A program made the translations under genes and the position numbers. Below the pieces are notes generated by a model. That model did no database searches. It saw only the letters and a list, made by a program, of their open reading frames with translations, and had not been told where the DNA came from. Below, piece after piece: positions 46,559 through 56,106 of a DNA stretch of 64,000 bases. This DNA comes from Actinernus sp. WN-2022 (Eukaryota; Cnidaria; Anthozoa; Actiniaria; Actinernidae), in assembly GCA_030867875.1 (NCBI GenBank), contig JAOWCC010000019.1, positions 36,003,976 to 36,067,975 on the forward strand, read 5' to 3'. Within the stretch, counting starts at the first letter, position 1. Every line of letters starts with the position of its first letter.

Positions 46559-47629
46559 GATGGTTAACCACGATGCTGCTTAGCCTGTCTGCTAGCCTTA
46601 TTTATTGGCCTGCCCCATGATCTAACTGTTTCTAGGCTCTTTATTTGAGGTAGGCCATGTTCTAACAAGTACTTGTTGGCAATCCTTCGCATTTCCCTTT
46701 TGTGGAGCCTTTTCTCATCACCTTCAATATAGCCAGTTCCTTCATCACCCCATCTTCTCCTATGTGCTACACTGCTAACTCAGCTCCCCTGGAAACCCTG
46801 TACTTTCCTTGATTCTTGCCTGTTTGTCTTTTCAAGGTCTGTACTTTGTACTTTCTTCACTTCTACTTAATCTCTGAAGGCGCTCCTTTCCGACTTGTAT
46901 GTCATATTCTCTGTCATGAATTTCCTCCTCACTTAGTCTGTACTTCTTACTTTCCAATTCATGTTCATATCTTACAATATTCACAGAAAGTTTCTTGATG
47001 AGTTCTGAAAATTCATCCTCTGATGCATTCTTTGATTTCTCTACTTCAAACTCTGCTTTGTTCATAAAGTCTTTAACTTCCTCATGATTCTTGTTCATAC
47101 ACAATGATGAGTATCCAAATGCATATCTCAACTGACTGCTTGAGTAAATGGTGCCCAAAACAAATTGCAATATGGCCTAATGTTTAAGATTGTCCTCATA
47201 TTTGCTAGCAGTATGGGAGGAATTTCTTGGCTATCTTGTTTTTCATCTAGCACTTGTTCAAGGCAGTGGCAGAACTGTGTGGCATCAATGGGCTTATCAT
47301 GAAGGCAAACAAATCTTGAAAACAGGAATGAAACACTTATTAAAATAATAATAATATAATATAACAATTAATTAATATTAATGAAAAGGATTCCTAACCT
47401 CAGTGAGAATGGCCCGAATATCTAGATATAAAAAATATTCTACCCCAAAGATTAATTATTAATTCGCTGCACAATGAATCAATCTATATATGTCACAATT
47501 TCTAATAAAATATAGACGCCGGAAATATTCCTTGGTTCTTTAAAAAGCTTGTCACGTCATTTGGGTTCAAAGTCCTTCAAGACAGAAAAACTCCTACCAA
47601 TCCACGTGCGTGTTGTTGCAGTGAAATTG

Positions 47630-48759
47630 TATGTATATGTTGTGGTTCAAAATTTTTTTGCTTCCAATTTTTTTTAAACCAGTTCAATTTTTTTTAACCG
47701 GTTCAAAATTTTTACACTAGTTCAAAAATTTTACACTAGTTCAATTTTTTTTACACCAGTTCAAATTTTTTACACTAGTTCAAAATTTTAAAACCAGTTT
47801 ATTTTTTAACATTCTAAAAGGGAAGTTATGTTAACTGATGTTAGGGTTATTTTAAATGCTGGATTTGGGATCCTAAATTAGTGACTACTAGATGTTATTG
47901 TTTGTTTCGTTCTATTAATGTTTGTTCTATTGTTTGTCGGTGAAGGTAGTAGCAAATTGGAGCAAATCTTACGGGCGCTGCGAGGCGACCCAAAATTATT
48001 AGTGACTAGCTCTAAACACCCTAAATGAGTGAGCATCCGTTGTTGACGGTTAGGGTATTTTTAAATGTAGGGGTAGGGTTTGTATTAGTTCACGGGACCA
48101 TTGAAGAAGCATTATTATTCTGAGTTGTTCAGTAATCTAGTTCTAAGTGTAGTGACTATAGCTCTAAACACCCTAAATTAGTGAGCACCCGTTGTTGACG
48201 GTTAGGGTGTTTTTAAATGTTTTTTTTTTTTGGATTATAAGTCGTTTATGGCATCATAGAAGGCCTCTTTACTTACGCACGGTTCATCGGCCATCTTTGA
48301 AGAATCCGGTGCGCATTCGCGTATAAATTTAAGAGACTGGAAACAAATTAGCATAATGAGAGGGACTGGCTTCAACGACTAGCACTTATAGAATATACGG
48401 TGGTGTTCAAATCAACGATTGCTTCTGTGGCGCATTGCGTTAGGCGAGTGGATCATCGAGTAGCTGAAGTTAAGCCCGATCGGGCAGGGTTAGTGAGTGG
48501 ATGGGTGACCGCCAAGGAAAGTGGTAAGTAAGTGGTACAGTAAGGTAAGTAGGTAGGGGGGCAAGGGAAAAAAGGGAATGGAATAGGTTGTTTGTTTTTT
48601 TTTGCAGGGGAGGGCTGGGTAGATTTTTTTTTTATTTTGAAAAAGATAAACCAGTTTTCAAAATTTGAACTGGTGTAAAATTTTTGAACTGGTTTAAAAT
48701 TTTTGAACTAGTTTAAAAATTTTGAACCAAAATTTTTTTTCAACCACAACATATACATA
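47630..48759. mobile_element. 1.13-kb inverted-repeat element in intron 1 of the copy B gene
   Basis: The outer 18 bp TATGTATATGTTGTGGTT at 47630 is matched perfectly by its complement at 48742-48759. Inside the ends lie arrays of a degenerate 16-20 bp subrepeat containing ACTAGTTCAAAAATTTT or ACCAGTTCAAATTTT, about eight copies on the left (47645-47815) and five in inverse orientation on the right (48650-48735). A 70-bp segment with CTCTAAACACCCTAAAT and GTTGTTGACGGTTAGGGT occurs twice (about 48000 and 48150). A 5S rRNA-like segment lies near the right end. There is no coding capacity. Confidence 0.75.
48446..48521 (+). ncRNA. 5S rRNA-like segment (pol III promoter elements), SINE-like or pseudogene
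   Basis: The stretch GTAGCTGAAGTTAAGCCCGA, then GGGCAGGGTTAGTGAGTGGA and TGGGTGACCGCC, follows the middle and 3' half of animal 5S rRNA, which reads GGAAGCTAAGC...GGTTAGTACTTGGATGGGAGACCGCC. The match covers the internal A box and C box. The 5' third of 5S is not recognisable. The preceding TCTGTGGCGCATTGCGTTAG instead resembles a tRNA-Arg-like start with an A box. The 3' end of 5S is also lost after CCGCCAAGGAA. It is therefore not a functional 5S gene, but a 5S-derived SINE3-like module or pseudogene. Confidence 0.75.
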
Positions 48760-49271
48760 GGTTTGTTGAGTGGAATGATATTCCCGTGAGTTCGAAGCTC
48801 TGTTTTTATAACATGTACAGTATAGATGTATAGATGCTCATATGCTAAAATAGAACTTGAAACCTGATTTGAGAAGCAAAATTCCTGTATCAACATTTTC
48901 AGAGTCAATTACCTTTTCCCTCTGCTTTCGAGTAGAATAATTGGGGGCCCATTGCTCGAAAGGAGAACTTCACGGAATTGTACTATTGCACTCTTCTGTT
49001 ACTTGGATTGAGCAACAGAATCCAACACAGCAGCGTATTCTTCATATGCATTCTCAAATGGCAGGCACGGGTTTTCGATGAGCTCATCGAGAAAACTGGC
49101 CAACGATTCTATTCTAGCACGCGATAGTTCTGAAGAAGTGTTTCGTGCTTTTTCCATGAGCATCTGATGTGCTTCTGCTGCAGTCAGGTTACACAGTGAA
49201 ACTTGGACATTTTTAAATCGGAGGATTTTCGAGTTAAAAACTCTACGAAGATCTCTACGCCTTGGCGCCAT

Positions 49272-49433
49272 TTTGCAAACTGTTCTCGAGTCGAGTAGCG
49301 GTATTTCTTCCACAGGTAACTCAAAGGGCCGTCAGTTCTCGTTCCCGTTCCCAGTCAGCATGACCGAGATGCTCTGGGAACGAGAATGTTTATACCAACA
49401 TGCGCACGACTGTCAAGTATTCTATCTGTAAAA
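49272..49433. promoter_or_regulatory. Divergent promoter between the copy B genes
   Basis: Only 162 bp separate the minus-strand ATG (49271) from the plus-strand ATG (49434). Both start codons lie in AAAATGGC contexts. The spacer holds an inverted repeat, TTCTCGTTCCCGTTCCCAG near 49336 against CTGGGAACGAGAA near 49374, and no TATA box. Copy A has the same arrangement with 121 bp. Confidence 0.6.
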
Positions 49434-51096
49434 ATGGCGGAAGAAGACGACGCGTGTGAGAGTGAGTTGTTGATATTCCTTCGAGGTATATCGCTAGAAC
49501 AATACCACAAAGCTTTTTTAACTCAAGGCATTAAAAAGCCTGATCATCTTGAGGATGTGGAGGAAAAAGATGCCGAAACTCTTGGAATGAGCAAATTTGA
49601 AGCGAAAAGACTGGCTCGTGAATTCACTGCCTGGAAGGTGAGAAATTCCAAACAACAGACAAGTCCGACTTCCAAACAAGCGAGCCAACCAGAGTATAAA
49701 GTATCCAACAGCTCCGTTGTGCTATCATTGCATCCTGGATTTAGAAACTTTTTGCAAACCAGAGATGGACAGGGAAATATCGTCGTTCCAGCTGATGGAC
49801 TGAAAGTTAAGTTCAAGAACTTATGGTACAAAAATCCATTAAATCCTTTCCAGCAATTATCAAACATGTTCATTCTAGAAATGGCAGAATGCAGACAGCA
49901 GTTTGAAACGAGCCTAAGATCTTGCGAACTGTGGTGTCGCAAAATGCGTACAGAGCGCATTCAATTCCTAATGGCGTGTGCATAGTATAGTAGCGAAATG
50001 GAGTACCTACTACAAAAAGAAAAGTGTTGAGGGCTTGCGCCAGCTGACAAGAGCGCGGTATCCGGAAGTTACAAAAATGCTGGATAATCACGAAGAAGGG
50101 CAAACTATACCACGCTTAGTGTACGAATCCCTGTGTAAATTCGAGGAAGGTTTAGAACAGGCTCAATAGCTAGCCAAAGAATCAGTGAGCAAATGTGAAG
50201 AACAGATAACCTCCTGTAGTCAGCCAAGAGCGAAGGGTGAGAAAAACGTGGAATCTGAATGCGATGAATTGGAAGTAGTGATGGTAAATCAGAAGCTTAT
50301 CAAATATCAATTTGATTTCCATCACTCTGTTTTTGTAGTGCTATATTCTGTTTCCATTGGGAGGGAGGGAGGGGAGACCTTCATAGATACATACATCTTA
50401 ATGCCACATATTCATATCAATACACTACTGTATTAAATCACAAGTACTCCCCCTCTCCCTTCCCAGGCCAAGAGCATGAGATGAGCTATAGATGTTTTAC
50501 ACACAAGCCGCAATACCACATTCATCGTGGCATTTTAATTCAGAAATTGATTGGTTACCATAAAATAAACAGCCAATGAGGGTTTAAAGAAAATGCAAAC
50601 TCAATATGCCTATATTGATTTAGTCTTAATATTCACTTGAGGGGCATTGCCTGCTCAGGAAGAAACAGGGCTTGTGTTAATAAATAAATATATTAATACT
50701 GTATGTTTAATTCACAGGTTTGTTGGAAACACATAACTTCTATATGAAGCTTATGCCAACTCTAAAGATTGCCGAAAACACTATCAGTGAGGAGGTGGCC
50801 AAAGTGACAGAACTGATAAATGTGGCGAAATGGGAGCATTGCTCTTCAGCTTGTTTGACATCTCTACAAAATAAAAGGGGGGAAAATCAAAACAAAGAAA
50901 GAAAAAAGAAAGATGAAGAAAGCATGGCCAGCCAAGCGGAGACGGTGAAGAGGGGTGGGTCACTGAGGACGAAGAGGAAATAGAGGAAGAAGAAACGAAG
51001 ATGAAGAAGGCAAATGAAATGGGCCAGTCAAGCAGAGACAGTAGGGAGGGGTCGGTTACTTTGGATGAACAGGAAATAGTGAAATTAGACGAATGA
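49434..51096 (+). pseudogene. Copy B SAM-domain accessory gene
   Basis: The ATG at 49434 begins MAEEDDACESELLIFLRGIS. Residues 10-70 look like a SAM domain (SLEQYHKAFLTQGI, HLEDVEEKDAETLGMSKFEA, KRLAREF). After about 190 codons a frameshift near 49975-49985 is needed to reach WSTYYKKKSVEGLRQLTRAR and LCKFEEGLEQAQ, where an in-frame TAG (50167-50169) precedes LAKESVSKCEEQI. A probable intron ends at TTTAATTCACAG (50717). The last exon has LLETHNFYMKLMPTL and a very acidic tail (DEEEIEEEETK, ending EIVKLDE at 51096), again with one frameshift near 50955. The copy A product is likewise a SAM domain followed by a helical region and acidic tail. The role is unknown. SAM domains usually mediate protein or RNA contacts. 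Confidence 0.65.
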
Positions 51097-52159
51097 AATA
51101 AGTGCATGAACAGTATTTTGTGCTCTTTGCTCTATAGGCATTTTATCCCAAAATGTTGTGTTGTACATATAAATAAAGTCACTGAGTGTGCATGTTACTC
51201 AGGGTAAGTCTCGATTTGAAGCAAAATAATCACAAATTTCAACAAGATGACAAAGTCCACAAATTGTCTTATTTTAAGCTTTGGTAGGTTCTCATTATAA
51301 TTTGTGAATAATTTACTTCAAATCGGATTTAGGACCCCAACAATGTTCCAGTTTAGAAATGGTATTTCTTATTTTAGAATGACACTTTGTTAGTTTATAA
51401 TAGAGATAATTATAACAAAGACACTTTAAATGCCCTGGGCCTTTTAACCCCAGGATGTTTTGCTATACAGATGTTAAAGAATCCTAGTCAGCCACTCCTT
51501 TGTTATTGTTTACATTAAAAAGCAGAGACTGGTTTTTCCAAGCAAACTTCAAAATAATTGTCCACAAATAAAATATGATACTTAAAGTACAGAACTCAAT
51601 AAAAATTGCTTCCCAGAAGTGGCCCATGGAAATGGATTCTCTATCCCACTCAGTATTTTTCTGGTCAACAAAATGGCAGCTGACTATGATTCTTTAAGTT
51701 TATTTATTATCAGACAAGTTTATAATATGAGATAAACAAAGATACTAAAATATTTATTAATATTTATGCTTTGGGTGTTAGCGTTTAGCCCAATGGCAGC
51801 CCAAAAATATAGATATTTGTTTTTAATGAACTTATGCTCTACAATGATTTCAAATGAAAATAAACTGCAAAATGTGGTTGTGATTGCTTAAAAGTTGTTT
51901 CATTTTCAAGAAAACATATGTTGCACAGCGAAGAGATATGTTCTAAACACCCTTTTAGCAGTGAGCCCAAGTCTGAGTAGTGAACAACAATATAAATTTA
52001 ATGATACTTGATAAACGTGACAACATTCTTGGACATTTGTGTTTTGGCCGTCTGCTCCTTGATGTAAATATTATTCTAAAAGAAACGTGGCTTTGCATGA
52101 ATTTTTTTTCTGGGGTTTTTGTTGTGCACGATATTTTTTTCCCACGTTAAGGCTGTGCT
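51097..52159. other. 3' flank of the copy B SAM gene, no gene seen
   Basis: AT-rich with an AATAAA-type signal just after the gene (ATAAATAAAG near 51168). No other ORF, repeat or RNA gene can be supported. It probably belongs to the element, whose end I place at 52216. Confidence 0.45.
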
Positions 52160-52216
52160 CGAATTTTTTGTGATAATTGCCCAACCCCCCCCCTCAAATA
52201 TCTAATGGTCCGTCCC
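52160..52216 (-). repeat. Candidate right terminal repeat of copy B
   Basis: Read inward on the minus strand, GCTAAGGGACGGACCATTAG leads to GATATTTGAGGGGGGG and TTGGGC. The left end of copy A reads TACTAAGGGACTGGTCATAA, then AGTACAGGAGGGGGTGGGCC. The shared CTAAGGGAC, CAT and GAGGGGG-TGGG pattern, in the same position relative to the SAM gene, suggests related element ends. Confidence 0.5.
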
Positions 52217-53019
52217 TTAGCACTGCAAACATTTGCAATGATTTTAACCGAAACAAAAGCAAAATTTATTTGGCGTTTTGCTTTGCGCTTTAAGCGGGTC
52301 CCGCACCGCTGTTCGGGGAACTAATTAATATAAGTGTTTTGTGATTATTTTGTTTCGCTAGTTCAGGATTACATATTTTATGCTAGTTCTAGATTATTTG
52401 GTATAGATTTTCAGTAAGGTTATCAGAAGAAATGTAAGGACGCATTACAAGCAAGCTGTGAAGCAGGATGGATAGAAGTGCCTTCCCCGACAAACAAACT
52501 TCAGTGTTGAATAAAAGAACACAACTCTTCCAAGTGTGAAATGATCGAGAATACACTTTTGCCGAATTCTGGACGGATGTCTCGACAACTGTCTCGAGAA
52601 GTTTTAATTTTAGGAAGCGCTTGTGTCTTTAATTAGTCAACTGTAATACACGAACAGTGGTGGGACTCAATAAAGAACAAAACTCAAGCGCCTGAGTGTT
52701 TGCGAAAAGATTGGGCTTGATTTCTAATATACATTTGTAAGACGTGAAATTGCATTTCCAAAAAAGCGATATTCCATTGCTGTATAAAGTGAAATTTCAC
52801 TTTTACAAATGTAGACCTTCACGGAGACGTTAATATTTATTTGGTGAATGACAGGCACTATATGAAGCTGTATTCTCACAAGATCATATACAAAGTTATG
52901 GTTAAGCAACGTGCACGTGGAATCAGAATTGCTTCGTTTTCTGCTCAACTTACCATGTTTCATACACTTCTTATGCTTACACATGTAAAGGTAGAAAGAA
53001 AAATATTTTACCGCGACGT
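52217..53019. other. Non-coding stretch, nothing assigned
   Basis: Only short ORFs in unsupported frames are present. No repeat boundary or RNA gene is evident. Confidence 0.4.
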
Positions 53020-53140
53020 TTGCTCGCGATCAGCTTGTGATCGCAAGCAAATCGCGAGCAAGGTGCGAGCGGATCGCGAGCAAAGTGCGAGCAGATCGCA
53101 CTTCGTGATCGCGATCTGCTCGCGATCTGCTCGCAATCAA
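53020..53140. repeat. Cluster of direct and inverted GATCGCGAGCA motifs
   Basis: The 9-11 bp motif (GATCGCGAGCA and its complement TGCTCGCGATC, with variants such as GTGCGAGC) occurs about ten times in 120 bp, forward in the middle and reversed on both sides. The segment is GC-rich in an AT-rich setting, is CpG-dense and can fold into long hairpins. It may be a small foldback MITE. Confidence 0.75.
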
Positions 53141-53148
53141 ATGTACAT

Positions 53149-53571
53149 ATGTTTCTTCGCGGTACTGTACTTTGTATGTTACCAAATTATTCAGAAGTGC
53201 TGCTCACTGAAATCACTAATCTGGATTTGTCAAAAAGTGTGTCAAAGAACAAAAACTCGCTACCTTGTGGAAGTCTCGGCGAAGAGAAAAAAGGCTCTAT
53301 TGCGAAATTAGCACTTGCTTTCTCGCATCGTGCAGATATCACGGGATATAATTTATTGAAGGTGAAAGACTACGTCCGTTTGAAAGTTGTAGAGCTAGAA
53401 AGTTTATGTGAACAAGTAGAGCCAATGGCTCGAACGAAAGAGAACAAAGCCATACAAGTATATGTCTGTGACCTGGAGAGTAGTGATGAGGAACAATACC
53501 TCAATAACTCAAGCGATTCCACAGAAAAGAGTGTTTTTTTGGGACGAGGACGGGTTGTTTTGTATTTTTAA
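53149..53571 (+). CDS. Unassigned ORF, possible exon
   Basis: A 140-codon frame follows the motif cluster. It includes LTEITNLDLSKSVSKNKNSL, GSIAKLALAFSHRADITGYN, VKDYVRLKVVELESLCEQVE and an acidic serine-rich end (DLESSDEEQYLNNSSDSTEK). Charge pattern and codon composition look more like protein than the shadows nearby, but I recognise no domain and no neighbour on this strand continues it. Confidence 0.3.
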   Translation: MFLRGTVLCMLPNYSEVLLTEITNLDLSKSVSKNKNSLPCGSLGEEKKGSIAKLALAFSHRADITGYNLLKVKDYVRLKVVELESLCEQVEPMARTKENKAIQVYVCDLESSDEEQYLNNSSDSTEKSVFLGRGRVVLYF

Positions 53572-53579
53572 ACGCAGCA

Positions 53580-54717
53580 ATAGCTGAACTACATAAGTAC
53601 ATGTATGTGATTGTATGTGGTCAGAACGAAGGAATTATTACAGATGACTTTGACAACCATAAAGTGCCTTCGAAATGAAACAATCGATCTGAAAGCATTT
53701 CATGTTACTTTTTAAGCAAACCTGTTTCATAACATAATCTAATAACAATTTACACTAGATTTCCTCAGATAATTATTTGTAAATAGTGTGTGCAATGATT
53801 AATTCTTTGCAAATAATGTGTACATGATTAATTGTTTTTCAAAAGGTCCGACTGAGAACTTGATAACTGCGTATTGTTTCATTCGTCCATCTCATAGTCA
53901 AAATCCATGAAAACTTTAAGAAGAATATTATTTTCTTCCAGTTTTATTCCAGATTTGGATTTTCAGTAGTGAAAACACTCATGATTTTTAATATGGGAAA
54001 CATGTTCAAATTGAAAGCTTTCTTGTTTATTGTTTTGAGCTCTTTTGATTGGATGAAATCGATTGTAGTCTTAATGCAATTTCAATGGATTTGATTTCAG
54101 AAATGTTTTATAAAGCCATTTCTCCCTCTCTGCTCATTTAAAGGTTGAGGTGTGCAGTTACTTAATTTTGATTGACTGTCGGCTAAATGCAATGTTCCAA
54201 TCGCAAGTCGCACTTTATTAATAAAAACGGTAATGATGTACATTGTGCTTTGTATAACAATCAACTATAATTGTGACTATGCTCATAAGTATATTTAGCA
54301 CTTGTATGACACTAAATGCATTATTTGGTCGCAAATAAGATTTTATGCCTCCAATCGAATTTAAATTTTACCTTATACTCAAATATGATGCAATCAGGTG
54401 GACCAAGGGCATTGGGGTGGATTTATTATCACCCCCTCTATGAAATACGTTTTCGCGCCACTTGGGACATTTGTCAGTTTTTGACAAGACACCATTTTGT
54501 TTTTCCGCTGGTGAATTTTTTAATCTTATTTTTTGCAGAATTGGTCCACACCATTTCATTATTGGAGTCTCAGACATGCATAACTGGTTCCTAACTAATT
54601 TGGTGTGACATTGTTTCTGTAACTTTGGTTGTTTTTTCTTCAATTCGGAACATTTATGCTCGCCACTCAATTTTTATCACACGAATCCCGCTTTTCATTT
54701 TAGACCCTTACCAGACT
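53580..54717. other. Non-coding stretch, nothing assigned
   Basis: AT-rich sequence without supported genes. The part from about 54.6 kb may be the 5' region of the DIRS/Ngaro-like element that follows. Confidence 0.4.
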
Positions 54718-55272
54718 ATGGCTTCCTGTGATCCAAAGGTCATTGTTTTGGGGCATTATTTTGTTTGTCGCCTCGCAAAGGAACTCACATATGGTTTTGA
54801 TGTGCGAGCATTGAAAAATTTCAACATTGCAAATGCTAACAATCGCTTATTTGGAATTGGAGGAAGGACAGTCGCTAAACTTCGCGAGTTTGATCTTAAC
54901 CTGGTTACCAAGTTTGCATATGGTATTGTTCTTTTGGAAATCGGTACGAATGATTTGGCCACAAGTCCCCCGGTATCCGTAGGCTCTGCCATCGAGGACC
55001 TAGTTACGCTCCTTCGGTGCAAGTGGTTGGAGTTTGCATGGTCATTTCCCGCTCACAGTGTCATTCAAACGAGCTTGTTCAACTCTCGTGCTCAGGTCCT
55101 GAATCAGTATTTGAAAGTGGTTCTAGATGTACTTCCTAATGTTTTTTCTTGGATTCACAAGGGTTTAACTGACCCAAACCAACCAATATTGTTGTCTGAC
55201 GGTGTTGATCTCAATAAACATGGACAGTATGCTTTGTATAGAAGATATCGTGGTGCTATTTTGCACTCTTAA
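54718..55272 (+). pseudogene. SGNH-hydrolase-like protein of a tyrosine-recombinase retrotransposon, catalytic residues lost
   Basis: From MASCDPKVIVLGHYFVCRLA the 184-codon frame shows the SGNH fold signature: block I (VLGHYF, where a serine is expected after GH), GIGGRTVAKLREFDL, block III LLEIGTNDLA, and block V LLSDGVDLNKHGQYALYRRY, where DGVHLN is expected. So GTND is kept, but the nucleophile serine is tyrosine and the catalytic histidine is aspartate. The middle is also irregular (KWLEFAWSFPAHSVIQ). SGNH proteins of this type accompany DIRS/Ngaro-like elements. Gag- and RT-like pieces of that class lie 1 kb downstream on the same strand. It is a decayed accessory gene. Confidence 0.75.
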
Positions 55273-55579
55273 TTTTGCACTCTTAATTTTGCACTCTTTT
55301 TGCACTCTTGCAAGACCTTGGACTTACCGAGGATTAGTTGAGAACTATATATAGACTATAGTGCAGTGCATCACTTTAAAATACTTACATAGTACTTACT
55401 GTGCAAATACCATTGTAATAATTGACGTTTAATATTGCCTATATAATTCATAATGACTTCTTAATTCCCGCTTAATGCTTCTGCATGCACTATTTTACAT
55501 TTGTCTTGCAATTTTATCATTGAACATTCTAGCAATCCTGGCGATTGTAATTTTTATAATAATGTATATGCTATCGACC
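55273..55579. other. AT-rich spacer with a short tandem repeat
   Basis: A 14-bp unit TTTTGCACTCTTAA is repeated about three times at 55259-55305, overlapping the SGNH stop codon. The rest is AT-rich without features. Confidence 0.6.
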
Positions 55580-55850
55580 TAGCCTATTGGTATTTTTTTA
55601 TTATATTTATTCTACCAAACCAGTTGATATGTGGTATTTTATTTTATTGCGCTTTACCAGTCCATATGATTGGTTAATTTTAATTATTTATTTCTTCTAC
55701 CACTCCAGTATTTTTTTATATTATTTATTAAAACAATCCAGTTGACTGGTAATCTCTATATTATTTATTCTACCAATCTCGTTAATTGGTAATCTTATAT
55801 TATTTATTTTACCAATCCTGTTTATTGGTAATGTTTTATCTTTGGGGCCA
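55580..55850. repeat. Degenerate tandem repeat of about 45-50 bp with small palindromes
   Basis: About six copies of a unit such as TTTATTCTACCAATC followed by GTTAATTGGTAATC and TTATATTA. Each unit contains the short inverted pair ACCAATC...GATTGGT or a variant. Copies differ by substitutions and small indels. Confidence 0.75.
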
Positions 55851-56106
55851 TTTTAGTCCAACCTATTGTTGGCAGTTGTTTGATGGCACTATGGGGATCG
55901 GCAATTCTCTATCCGGCGACATTCTTTAGTTATCAATCTGCCAAGCCATCCATGCCATTCGTTCATGTTGTGACGGTGGTTATTGTGGTGCATGTTGTCA
56001 TGTAAAATTTCCCGTATTCAATTTGTGTTATACTACTGAACTTCACATAATCAGTTCTCACAATTTGAACACATTTTTGCTGCTTTAGTTATTATTCATT
56101 TTCAGT

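Larger units (their letters stand above)
26736..46567 (-). mobile_element. 5'-truncated LINE in the copy B gene, expanded by satellite in its 3' UTR
   Basis: On the minus strand the element starts after GCATCGTGG (46568-46571) with sequence that enters an RT frame. It runs through the stop at 45821 and a TA-rich 3' UTR, and ends with GTTAATAAAGACTATTATT at 26736, where GTGG follows again. The 4-bp GTGG on both sides may be a short target duplication. Joining the flanks restores alignment with copy A between RPRNISSRAAKFH-like and MDDKAY-like positions. The 19.8-kb length is due to the MITE and satellite array nested in the UTR. Confidence 0.75.
46572..49271 (-). pseudogene. Copy B DDKAY-type gene, amino part (exons 1 and 2)
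   Basis: Exon 1 runs from an ATG at 49271 (AAAATGGCGCC) to about 49002 and encodes MAPRRRDLRRVF, then SLASFLDELIENPCLP and EEYAAVLDSVAQS. Exon 2 starts at 47314 after TTTTCAAG with FVCLHDKPIDATQFCHCL, continues as charged coiled coil (KAEFEVEKSKNASEDEFSEL, KERLQRLSRSEES) and then, in another frame, VAHRRRWGDEGTGYI, LETVRSWGRPINKASRQAK. The LINE at 46567 cuts it there. Copy A aligns block by block (FIILENDFIDVGWLLKDL, CENALDAAEDML, TVLNRGRPRNISSRAAK), and the intron falls at the same place. Frameshifts occur near 47170 and 46840, and a stop near 46780. It shares a divergent promoter with the SAM gene. Confidence 0.68.

Noticed and set aside
48446..48521. A functional 5S rRNA gene
   Set aside because: The 5' third and the 3' end do not match 5S, and the segment lies inside a repeat element.
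52724..53311. ORFs of 86 and 156 codons on opposite strands
   Set aside because: No domain or splice context. The plus-strand frame merely crosses the GATCGCGAGCA cluster.
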